Source: Cocos nucifera
Lineage: Eukaryota > Streptophyta > Magnoliopsida > Arecales > Arecaceae
Direction of reading: 5' to 3'
Length of the DNA stretch: 64,000 bases
NCBI GenBank assembly: GCA_006176705.1
Contig: QRFJ01002489.1
Coordinates: forward strand, 185,887-249,886
Position 1 is the stretch's first letter. The number at the start of each line of letters is the position of its first letter. The position numbers and the translations under genes are program-made. A model generated the notes under the pieces. It was not told where the DNA came from. It worked only from the letters and a program-made list of their open reading frames with translations, and ran no database searches. This document shows, piece by piece, positions 39,401 to 47,950 of the stretch.

Positions 39401-41368
39401 ATAACTTGGTAAGAGATATTTTTTATGTAATGACACGTGATGTCAAGGGTTCATGTGGAGATTGTTCTCCATCCCTATAATCCAAGTATAAGGTCAAGAC
39501 CATGAATAGAATCCTAACATATTTACACTACAAACATTTACGAGCTGTGTACCTCGAATATGCCACATTCTGCAAATAATAAACAAAGTACAAACCAAGT
39601 GACAATTCACCATTATCATTTATGATGTGGTGTGAAAAAGCAAACCATGAAACACCCCAGGTTTCTATGAGAAGATAAAAGATGAAGCCAAGTTGAGGGG
39701 CAACTACAAATATTTATATGGGCCATTTTTAGCACAACCACAAATTCAAGAAAGTTAATAAAGGCGAACATATTTTGGTTAAGCAGATGAATGACTATAC
39801 AAACTAGGCATAAGATCCTTCTCAAAACCACTCTACTCGTGACAAAAATGGGGATCAAAGATGAACCAGTTCAAGATTCTTACACCCAGTAACAACAAAC
39901 CCACCAAAAATGAAAAACAGTATCATCCTGAGTTGAAGATGAGCAATATTATTGCAGCTGAGCCAAACAAAAAAAGGAAAAAACAGAGACACTCCCTCTA
40001 TCCCTATCCTTTGATTAGCTTGAGAAACTTCTTACCTAAATATGCAAATTTCTTAAGCTGATAACAGAACTAAACAGGCCCCAGACTGAAGACTTCATGA
40101 TTAGTTGTATGTGGATGATTAGCAATTGATGGAATTTTCCACGAAATTATGCTTTGAACTGAAAACCACGATGAAAACAAATCCCTATATTAGGAAAGTC
40201 AACAAATGCCTTTGTATAAGAAGTCCATAAGTACCCTAAAACTACAAATTCAACTAAATTGTTCCTTTGCTCGGATTATTGGAAGGTTTATCCATCTCGA
40301 TTTCACAAAATTCAATACCTTTGCAATAAAGTTGTCAGCTCCAAACCATGCTTGCCATGCCAAGTAGGTAGCATGTTTCTCAACAAAGAATATTTCAATG
40401 GCATTCAGTGTACCTCTGGAGATCCACATTCGCACACGACACAATATTTCAACAGATCTTCTCTTAACTAGAAAAGCATGCCCAAGCCAAGAAATGATTA
40501 ATGGAGACAGGAAGCTCAAATTTAATAGACTAACCTCAGTTCACAACTAAATCAAAATTTCTTATCAGACCTAATTCAAAGAAAAGAACAGTAGTAACAT
40601 TCATAATCTGTTAGGATAGGGGGTAAAAAGTTTCATCAAAATGCCATGAGAAAAGGTTGCACAAACAAAGAAAGACAAATAATTATACCCATGGAAGCAT
40701 TAATTTTAAAAAAAGAAGAAACGAAAAGAAAACATATTGCAGTTTGGCACAACTTTATTCATGTTGAAGACCTGGACAAGCAACCTAATCGAAGCCCCAA
40801 GAACCTAGTGCTCAAATCGGACCAATAAACTTGCTATTTCGTCTTCCTTTCAGCACGGAAATTGGCAGTTCAAGTGCTAAGAATGGTCAGCGCTATACTT
40901 CCCGATTTTCCAGAGCCCACCCTGCAATACAAATCGATCAAGCACTACATCACGAAAAATAGGGCGAGGGGCAATTTCCTCAACCCTAACTTGTAAAAAA
41001 GATTACTAAATATAATATCTGCAGAGCTTATCTTTCCAATTCCACATCCCCATTCCCACCGACCTAAAAATAGAAAATTTTCCATACAAAATAATAAGCG
41101 ACAGAAAGAATCAGAAACCCCTCACACCTAACCTAGTTCACGGCCTCTACAAATCAAGAAACCCTCAAAACAAGAATATCCAATCAGGGAAACCGAAAAT
41201 TTTCGAGAAACGAGATGAATCGAAGAGGAGACTCGCCAGGACGAAGTTATTCGAGCACCCGGGGACCTTCGGCGCCTTGTCGTCCTCGTGGACTATATCC
41301 CCTCCACGAACGAAGCCAGGAAGAACCGATATCACCAGCAGCGCCCCCAAGAACCTCCCCCAATCCAT
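24390..41368 (-). CDS. SPPL: signal peptide peptidase-like intramembrane aspartyl protease with PA domain, 14 exons
   Basis: Exons: 41,368-41,237; 38,889-38,731; 38,646-38,535; 36,919-36,800; 36,135-35,984; 35,881-35,699; 34,581-34,547; 32,716-32,560; 31,284-31,231; 28,048-27,956; 27,870-27,728; 25,467-25,397; 24,881-24,798; 24,490-24,390. They total 1,596 nt, 531 residues, in frame at every junction. SPPLs cut type II membrane segments in endomembranes; no substrate can be named. Residues 1-23 look like a signal peptide. A PA domain spans about 75-185, with possible N-glycosylation at N78, N144 and N149. About nine membrane segments follow. Catalytic D381 (FLYDIFW) and D434 (GFGDILLPG) and the PAL motif (488-490) are intact. 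Length fits plant SPPL2-5 (about 536-545). All introns are GT-AG except intron 1, which seems GC-AG. The gene spans 17 kb because repeats fill its introns. Confidence 0.95.
25397..25397 (-). other. start of the repeat-bearing SPPL introns 11-13 block
   Basis: Introns 12 (25,396-24,882) and 13 (24,797-24,491) hold no recognisable element. Intron 11 (27,727-25,468) holds a SINE and an 84-bp duplication, listed separately, plus CA-rich sequence near 26,465-26,510. Confidence 0.4.
25607..25747 (+). mobile_element. Au-type SINE in SPPL intron 11
   Basis: The order of blocks matches the plant Au SINE: AAGGTTGCTCCATTGTAACC, a box-B-like GGATTCGAAAC, AATAGCCTCTCC, GGTAAGGCTGCATACAT, CCCCATAGCGG, GAGCCTCGAGCACTAGG and a GCCCTTTT tail. 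Au SINEs are tRNA-derived, Pol III-transcribed and moved by LINE enzymes. The 5' tRNA-like part before 25,607 is diverged. The insert lies antisense to the host gene. Confidence 0.82.
25803..25970. repeat. 84-bp tandem duplication in SPPL intron 11
   Basis: Two units share CAACCTGCT-CTAGAGAA, GGGGACTGTTTGGATGG and a GTGGGGTAGG/ATGGGGTAAG block, exactly 84 bp apart. Confidence 0.75.
28049..31230. other. SPPL intron 9 (3.2 kb)
   Basis: This is the largest intron. It holds a G-rich and GA-rich tract (30,345-30,463) and diverged dispersed repeat sequence rich in GGTATGG/GGTACC words around 30,630-31,140. No gene is recognised inside. A 77-codon minus open frame near 28.7-28.9 kb has no family match. 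Confidence 0.5.
30427..30463. repeat. (GA)n microsatellite
   Basis: An uninterrupted GA run, preceded by an 80-bp purine-only G-rich stretch. Confidence 0.95.
32717..34546. other. SPPL intron 7 (1.8 kb)
   Basis: Unique AT-rich sequence, apart from a non-LTR retrotransposon 3' end at 33,808-33,940. No gene inside. Confidence 0.5.
33808..33940 (+). mobile_element. non-LTR retrotransposon (SINE/RTE-LINE) 3'-end-like sequence
   Basis: The blocks ACCTACCGCAACCCTCCTTT, GACTGGCTATGTAC, AACATAGGCAGAGTT and GCCGACCCCAACTAACTTGG match a 3' tail common in plant non-LTR elements. Which family it belongs to cannot be settled from this fragment. Confidence 0.55.
35000..35290. repeat. AT/GTATA minisatellite in SPPL intron 6
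   Basis: About five units of ACATAGATATATGTATAATAT spaced by variable (AT)n runs (35,115-35,290) follow GTATACA-rich sequence and a short CT run (35,062-35,082). Open frames here encode only Tyr/Ile/Cys repeats. Confidence 0.85.
36240..36308. repeat. compound GA/GT microsatellite in SPPL intron 4
   Basis: Alternating GAGAGA and GTGTGT/GTGA runs. Confidence 0.9.
36920..38534. other. SPPL intron 3, no element recognised
   Basis: AT-rich unique-looking sequence, with an A-run at about 38,230-38,243. Confidence 0.45.
38890..41236. other. SPPL intron 1, no element recognised
   Basis: 2.35 kb of AT-rich sequence without recognised repeats or genes. Its donor is GC, its acceptor TTGCCAG. Confidence 0.45.
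41235..41236 (-). other. non-canonical GC splice donor of SPPL intron 1
   Basis: Exon 1 ends AACTTCGTCCTG, followed directly by GCGAGT on minus; exon 2 begins GTAAAAGTGCAA after a TTGCCAG acceptor. Only the GC donor gives the expected FVL-VKVQTW junction in frame. The nearby GT (in GCGAGT) would shift the frame. Confidence 0.75.
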
Positions 41369-42830
41369 CACGTATTCTTACTATTGTCAGCAGAACTAAA
41401 CTAGAACAAGAAGATCAAGAAAAAGAGAAAGGGAAAAGGCAATAGGATTGGGGGGGGTGGGGAGATGATGGAGGGGAATAGAGTAGGAATAGATCTGGCT
41501 GCTGGTTTTTAATGGGCTGAATGAAGTGCTGTCTTCCCCCACCAAAAGAGTGCTGTCCCCCTCCCCTCTTCTGTCCCCTTTCCCCTTTCTCACTCCCACT
41601 TTATTGTTTTGGTAGTTGCTTCCCTTATTTATTTATTTTATCTTATGTCCCCTCCTTTCAGTACTTGATTTTATTGCCGCGCTAAAGGGATGGATTGTGG
41701 CCCCCGTGGGTTGGACCGTGGGAGCTGGGGATCAGAGAGTCCTTTTATGGATCACACGTTCCATCACCACTGGACTCGCGGTCTTATGTGGCATCCGACA
41801 ACCGGCCTAATTCACCGAGTAACGCATGCGCCACCAATTACTGGCTTTCATGTAGCACCTGAACAGTGTGGTGATTTGACGGGTGATGTTTAGCTTTTAT
41901 GCATATATATATATATATATATACTTTTTGGATCGACCACTGGACTTTGCCCGGACGCAAGAGCTTGGTACGGAGTGGAAAAAGTAGTGGGGCAGTACAG
42001 GATGGGACGGTAAGATATATTAATTAATTAATTAATGGCTTCCTGATAAGGATTGAGAATGGATTGGAGCAGGATAGGCGGGCCGAGAGACAGATTGATC
42101 TGTCCCTTCAGAATTATTTGGACAAGTTGGTGCACGCTTTGGAGACTATAGATGGTCTTGTAGTTATTACCATAGATGGTCTTATAATCATAACAATACC
42201 TCATAGTTCCTTAATTGAGTTGTAATTATAGTTTTATAATTATCTCGATCTTCGTGATACAGTCTCTGCCACAAGGAGCGGGGTTTGATTTTGAGAGGGC
42301 CCTCACTTCAACCTAATGTATATATAATTCTTGATATGATGGGAAGTGGTTTGATGGAGTAAGACCCGTACTCTGGCCTAAATTAAAACTAATAGGATAG
42401 AAAGTGGAGATTGTCCTTTCCCAGTTCTTAAAAAAATGTTAATGATATTTTAGAATATAGAAATGCTACACTGTCTCTCCTTATCAATAGATATTATTAA
42501 AAAAATTTAAAAAAATCATACGTGTTCAGTGATAAATATATTTAAAAAAAATTCTCGATAGGATCAGATCTTGCTATCTATCACTTTTTTCATGTAAAAT
42601 AAAAAGAAAAATTTATCAATCATCAGATTCATGTTTAAGATTAATGGGGCTTAAACTTGTAGTTTGTACCTTTTAATTGTGATAATGGGTGATACTAGCA
42701 TATTGAAATCATTATCAAATAGAAAAATTATAATATTATCTATGTAGCTTAACTAGCATATTAAAATTATTATTAAATAGAAAAATTATAATATTGCCTA
42801 TGTAGCTTATTCTTTAAATTTTTTAGATTA
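41369..42830. other. SPPL 5' UTR/promoter region and spacer
   Basis: The first 200 bp are C-rich on minus (CCCCACCCCCCCCAAT near 41,445-41,465), typical of a 5' UTR. No clear TATA box could be fixed. An AT microsatellite is at 41,903-41,923. Beyond 42,100 the sequence is AT-rich with nothing recognised. Confidence 0.4.
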
Positions 42831-44240
42831 TATTTGGTACATCGTCAGACAATTTTAGAAGATAATCTAGATTGCTTTCAAGATAGATTGATACTATTAA
42901 ATTATCAATAATATTAATTACTATATTTGATACATATAGATAATATTGCAGTAAAATTACTACGAATCTTAATTGACATGTTTGGTATGACAATCAGATT
43001 ACTGATAATGTGAAATCAAATTCTCAAAATAATTCTATAATATTTTATAAAATTTTAAATTATCGGAGATGAGTTTAATTTTATTTTTTTAATTTAAACT
43101 AAAATTTTTAAAATATATCTGATGAGAAGAAAAAAATCCTCAAGATAAGCCCTATCGCTTTGGCCTCCGATGCCAAGACTCGCCACCTTGTGAGCACTAG
43201 ATCGGTAGTGTTCCCATACCCGACAATCACCGACAGCTATTAGAGTGTCCTGAAGTTAACGACGAGGGCTAGGTCAACCTTCTTGATAAAAAATAAGGCA
43301 TCCTCAGAGCAGCACCAAATATTGCAGGTGGCAATGAGGTTGACCCCGCTACCAATGTAGGCGCTGTGGATCTTCGCCACCATCGGCTTCCAACAATGCT
43401 CAATGGTCGAGATCGCATTCTACAATATAAAGATGCAGTGGCGAAGGAGCTTGTAAATGGCGGTTGAGTCACTGGAAGGAGGGCGGTGGTGATGGAGACG
43501 AGGGAGAAGAGGTTGATGTCAGCACAGAAGCAGGGCCATGATCGAAGATGACAAGGGCACGAGCAAAGGGGAGGTGGTTGAGGGCAGCGAGGGTATGGAG
43601 GAGTTCGGAGAAGAAGGGGAGGGTGAAAGCATTGCATTGAGCCATCATAGGAGGGGGAGGGTTGGGCAATGGATTTTATACAATTTTTTTGAGGAATAAT
43701 TTTATTCAAAAAAATTTTTGTAACATTGCCAAAAAAAATGATAATCTATATAGCCACTCCTCCTTAAGGCTATCTAAATTATTTCCTAAGAGGTAATGTA
43801 GATTACCAAGATAATTTTATGTAATATCATTAAATGTTTATGAGTATTATAGAAAGTGGAGCTACAATCAGACTAGAGGATTTAAATTCAAATCCTCTCA
43901 TACCTGATGAGCATAAAATGTGACATTCCACGTATAGAATTGAGCAAGCAAAGCAGATAGTTTTTGGAAACCAAGATTGAAAGTCCAGTTATGCCATGAT
44001 TTTTGGCCAAGTTTGTTTCTACCTTAGCTCAAAAAATTGCTAAAAAAAATCAATGCACGCAGCTCTTTTTGTCTAAACGACTGGTATGATACCATGTTAA
44101 GTTATTAACTTAAATTCACGTGTCCAAATCTTTTTTATCAAAAGATTTTATATATTGTACTTCTAATTAAATAAGAATTAAAATATTTTTTATTTAATTA
44201 GAGATCATATACTTTTATGGTAAGACTATGGATTTATATG
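42831..44240. other. repeat-rich spacer around a GC-rich insert
   Basis: AT-rich sequence with repeated TTTGGTAC/TTTGATAC/TTTGGTATGAC words (about 42,834, 42,933 and 42,982) lies left of a GC-rich segment at 43,140-43,680. AT-rich sequence with TAATCTA/TAGATTACC words lies to its right (43,740-43,830). This suggests one transposon carrying a captured segment, but no terminal repeats were proven. Confidence 0.4.
43140..43709 (-). pseudogene. degenerate GC-rich gene fragment, possibly PPR-like
   Basis: Minus translation gives FSELLHTLAALNHLPFARAL and, in another frame, STAIYKLLRHCI with interrupting stops. The helix-pair feel and LPFARALVIFDH resemble pentatricopeptide repeat starts, but the match is weak. 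At least two frame changes and several stops make it non-functional. It could be a gene piece captured by a transposon. Confidence 0.25.
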
Positions 44241-44245
44241 TGCAT
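44241..44245. repeat. target site duplication TGCAT (left)
   Basis: TGCAT directly abuts the left LTR end and recurs at 50,458-50,462 directly after the right LTR end. This is the 5-bp duplication expected for an LTR element. Confidence 0.92.
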
Positions 44246-44497
44246 TGTTGGTGCAGAAATCCGTCGCCGCCGGAGGCCGCCGCAATCGAGGCCGCTGGGC
44301 GCCGCCGGGGACCTGCAAAACGAAGTCCCGCCCGGAACCGGTGGGGTGGTGGCTCCGGCAGGACCCTCCGACGGTCAAGTTAGTTTCCGACCAACAGTAA
44401 TGGAGTGCCCGGAATGAGTTCCCGAGCTTAGAGATGTGGAGGGGAGCTTAGAGAGTCGAGAGTTCAGAGAGCCTAGCCTTAGTATGTCGGGAGGGGT

Positions 44498-44507
44498 CCT
44501 TTTATAG
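44498..44507 (-). promoter_or_regulatory. TATA box in 3' LTR
   Basis: Minus reads CTATAAAAGG, about 250 bp before the LTR end. It is duplicated in the other LTR at 49,456-49,465. Confidence 0.6.
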
Positions 44508-44568
44508 CGGAGCTTAGTTGATGGTGACGGCTGTGCCGTCTGGCGGAGAGTCGTCGGGCAGCATGGAG

Positions 44569-44815
44569 CTTGGTACGGGGAGGAAGGCGTCGTCCGGTAG
44601 ATCGTGGGAGCCGTACTGGCGAGCCGTGGGCCGCATGGAGTCCGGTACGGAGAGGAAGGCGTCGTCCGGTAGATCGTGGGAGCCATACCGGCGAGCCGTG
44701 GGCCGCATGGAGTCCGGTACGGAGAGGAAGGCGTCGTCCGGTAGGTCGTGGGAGCCATACCGGCGAGCAGTCGGCCGCATGGAGTCCGGTACGGAAAGGA
44801 AGGCGCCGTCCGGTC
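44569..44815. repeat. 72-bp tandem repeat in the LTR, about 3.4 units
   Basis: TCCGGTACGG recurs at 44,641, 44,713 and 44,785, with a first diverged unit at 44,569. Because 72 is a multiple of three, reading frames stay open across units. The same array is in the other LTR at 49,528-49,773. Confidence 0.9.
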
Positions 44816-45500
44816 TTGCTGCAGGCGACGGTTCATCCAACGGAGTTCGGACTTGTAACAGAGTTCGGCCGAAGGGGAAGCTGGGGGAGTTCGTCTGACT
44901 GAAGGGTCGGCCACCTGTAGAGTTCGGCCGCTGAGAGGCCCGGAGAAGCTCGGCTGGACAATTGAAGGACTTCGGTTGCTAGTTGGTTCGGCCAGGGCTC
45001 GCTGAGGAGTTCGGTCGCCTAGGGTCGGTCCGAAGGAGTTCGGCTGCGCGGGCTCGCCTGGGATCGGCCCGAAGGAGTTCGGCTGCACGGACCCGCCTGG
45101 AGTCGGTCCGAAGGAGTTCGGCCGTGGAAAGTCCGAAGGAGTTCGGCCGTGGGGTCCGAAGGAGTTCGGCTGCATGGGCTCGTAGGAGAGTTCAGCTGAA
45201 GGGAAAACCCGGGAGGAGCTCGGATGGCCGAACGGGCGTCTGGGAGGAGTCCGTCTCCTGAAGAAGTCCAGCCGCTTGGAGTCCAAGGAGCTCGGCCGTC
45301 AGGAAGTTCGGCTGGCGGTGGGAGTTCGCCCTCTAAGCAGTTCGGCCGAGACCTTGGTGCAGGGGAGTTCGGCCTCTAAGCAGTTCGGCCGTCTTAGGGG
45401 CTCGGCCTGGCGCCTGGCGCTGAAGCTCTTCAGCAGCTACTGGTTACATTGGGCTGAGCGTCGGGCCGGGCTTCGGCAGGAGCGGGATTTATCCCCAACA

Positions 45501-45518
45501 GTAGCCCCCCCACTCCCG
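45501..45518 (-). promoter_or_regulatory. polypurine tract of the TR-GAG-like element
   Basis: On minus, GGGAGTGGGGGGGCTAC directly precedes the 3' LTR, the expected primer site for plus-strand DNA synthesis. Confidence 0.75.
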
Positions 45519-45959
45519 AGTTCAAAGAATTGAAGGAAGGGAGTACCAAAACAGGCGACTGCCGAAGTCTTCTTCCAGGCTCCGCATTGGTTGCAGCTGA
45601 AGCTCGGGGGGGGGGTTTCATCCCCAGCCAAGATTGACGCTGAAGTTGAGGCTGAGGCTTGGGGGAGACCTCATCTTCAGTCGATGTTTGGAGTTGGGAT
45701 GGGACTCGTTTCCAGCCAAAATTGGTGAAGTCGACGTTGAGGCCGGAGTCAATGTCGCCCCCCGTGGTCAGGGTCGGAGTTGACATCGCCTTCATCAACC
45801 GAAGTCGATTCGGGGGAGACCTCCTCTTTTGCAGTCAAGGTTATGATCGCTTGGGGGAGATCCCGTCTCCCGCTGATGCTGACACCGAAGTTGAAGCTGA
45901 GGTCCGAAGGAGACCTCGTCTTCTGTAGTGAAGCTTGCCGTAGACTCTGTGGCTAGGCC
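45519..45959. other. non-coding interior of the TR-GAG-like element
   Basis: GC-rich, with recurring GAAGTTGAGGCTGAGG and GGGGGAGACCTC(A/G)TCTTC-type words suggesting an older, diverged repeat. No protein domain is seen. Confidence 0.45.
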
Positions 45960-46808
45960 TTGGACCTTGCTCACGTCAGGACGAGGTTCTCCTCTTGTTC
46001 CCAACGGGCTGTGGGGGCACATGGGGACCGTCGTCCTCGCCTCTCCCCCCATCCCGTCCTTGGTGGACGGGGCCTTCGACTTTGCTCACGCTAGGACGAG
46101 GTTCTCCTCCTGTTCCTAGCCGGCTGTGGGGGCACATGAGGACCGTCGTCCTCGCTTCTCCCCCCATCCCGTCCTTTGTGGACGGGGCCTTCGACTTTGC
46201 TCACGCTAGGACGAGGTTCTCCTCCTGTTCCTAGCCGGCTGTGGGGGCACATGAGGACCGTCGTCCTCGCTTCTCCCCCCATCCCGTCCTTTGTGGACGG
46301 GGCCTTCGACTTTGCTCACGCTAGGACGAGGTTCTCCTCCTGTTCCTAGCCGGCTGTGGGGGCACATGAGGACCGTCGTCCTCGCTTCTCCCCCCATCCC
46401 GTCCTTTGTGGACGGGGCCTTCGACTTTGCTCACGCTAGGACGAGGTTCTCCTCCTGTTCCTAGCCGGCTGTGGGGGCACATGAGGACCGTCGTCCTCGC
46501 TTCTCCCCCCATCCCGTCCTTTGTGGACGGGGCCTTCGACTTTGCTCACGCTAGGACGAGGTTCTCCTCCTGTTCCTAGCCGGCTGTGGGGGCACATGAG
46601 GACCGTCGTCCTCGCTTCTCCCCCCATCCCGTCCTTTGTGGACGGGGCCTTCGACTTTGCTCGTGCTAGGACGAGGTTCTCCTCCTGTTCCTAGCCGGCT
46701 GTGGGGGCACATGAGGACCGTCGTCCTCGCTTCTCCCCCCATCCCGTCCTTTGTGGACGGGGCCTTCGACTTTGCTCACGCTAGGACGAGGTTCTCCTCC
46801 TGTTCCTA
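45960..46808. repeat. 115-bp tandem array, about 7.4 units, inside the TR-GAG-like element
   Basis: The unit contains CTAGGACGAGGTTCTCCTCC, GGCTGTGGGGGCACATGAGG and CCCCCATCCCGTCC. Units begin near 45,960, 46,075, 46,190, 46,305, 46,420, 46,535, 46,650 and (partial) 46,765. The first unit is the most diverged; the middle ones are nearly identical. The period is not a multiple of three, so the array is unlikely to be coding although each unit is open on minus. Confidence 0.95.
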
Positions 46809-47289
46809 ACGCGGCCGAACTGCTTCTTTCCTGTCATCGCATAGATTTCGCATCCAGAAATAATATTTGCAGAGGGGAGGATTTTACCGAAGGGAAGTCG
46901 TGGACAGCGCGCTCTCGTTTGAGGGGTCGACGGGGTGTTGTTCCTCGGAGCTCCCTCGAGCAGCAAGTCCCGTCCAGACGACCTCCTCTATCTCCTGCCG
47001 GCCTTCATAATTTGGACCATGCTTCTCTTGACTTTGTCGCTGGGGATGACAATCACCGATGTAGCTAGCTCCTAGCTCCTCCCCGGGGTGGCGTTGACGA
47101 CGCCGCGGGACGGCCAACCTTCTTGACCTTTCCCGTTACGGCAGTGCCTATAGCCGATCTTCTCCTTGATCGCACATGTTTGGAGAGGCCGTAGTCCTTC
47201 AGGTCTTAGCGGTTGGCTCTCGGCTTTGCCGAGAATTCGAGTTAGAGGAGCGGGTCGTAGTTGCGGAACCTTCCGGGAGGGGGGCTTCG
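46809..47289. other. non-coding interior of the TR-GAG-like element
   Basis: GC-rich sequence between the two internal repeat regions. No pol domain or other family is recognised on either strand. Confidence 0.45.
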
Positions 47290-47740
47290 TTCCGTCCTTG
47301 CCAGCGCCGAACTTTATTTTGGAGGTTGAGTTGAGGAGTTCGGCTTTCCACCGAGCTTCATTTTACCTCGATGCCGAGCTTTGGGGTGAGCCTGGCTTTT
47401 CTTCGAGCCGAACTTCATTCCTCTTTCCCACGAGACCCGCCGTGGGAGAACTTTCTGCTGCTCTTGTTCGGACGAGCTCGAGGGGAGCTCGGCTTTTCTC
47501 GCCCGAACTTCGTTCCGCCTTCAGTGAACACTTTGTAGGCGGTTCCTTTGGGGGACATTCTGGAGCGTGAGTTCGGCCTTACTTGTGCCGAACCTCGTTC
47601 CACTTTCCCGCGGAAGCTTCCGCGGGAGGACTTCATACTTTTTTGTCGGAGCTTCCTCGCTGACGGGCTCATAGGTGGGTTCGGCCTTCCTCACGCCGAA
47701 CTTCATTCCGCTTCAGCGGGGGAACTCCTGCTCTCCGTTT
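47290..47740. repeat. diverged tandem units with TTCGGC...GCCGAA foldbacks
   Basis: At least four units of about 85-105 bp each start with an inverted pair such as GTTCGGCCTTACTTGTGCCGAAC (47,571) or GTTCGGCCTTCCTCACGCCGAAC (47,679). Each is followed by CTTCATTCC/CTCGTTCC and a second hairpin (for example CCGCGGAAGCTTCCGCGG at 47,610). Confidence 0.65.
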
Positions 47741-47950
47741 CTCTCTTAGGGGCGATTGGGCTCCTCCCTAAGGCTGATTCCTCCGTATTTCTTCGGCAAT
47801 AAGCTCCGGGGTGGACGACCTCCTCATGCTGAACTCCTCAATTCGGTGCAAGCTCTTGTTGCTGGGAGACGGCGAATCGCTGATGCACCGAGATCTTTCC
47901 AGGGGCCATGTGAATGACGCCGTAAGGTGGCCGACCTTCTTGTAGTCTGG

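Larger units (their letters stand above)
44246..45500 (-). repeat. 3' LTR of the TR-GAG-like element, 1,255 bp
   Basis: Ends TGTTGG and CCAACA. It holds a 72-bp tandem repeat (44,569-44,815) and many GGAGTTCGGC words (44,840-45,400). TATA-like CTATAAAAGG lies at 44,507-44,498 on minus. An open frame of 303 codons runs on minus from 45,286 to 44,375. Confidence 0.93.

Noticed and set aside
44518..44902. Plus-strand 110- and 126-codon frames in the LTRs
   Set aside because: Antisense to the element's transcription and made of the 72-bp repeat; no domain.
46091..46742. Repeated identical 63-codon open frames on minus
   Set aside because: They are the same stretch read in each unit of the 115-bp array. 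The frame rotates from unit to unit, so a continuous protein is impossible.
45960..46808. CRISPR-like appearance of regular repeats
   Set aside because: Units are contiguous without unique spacers, are 115 bp long, and lie inside a plant retroelement.
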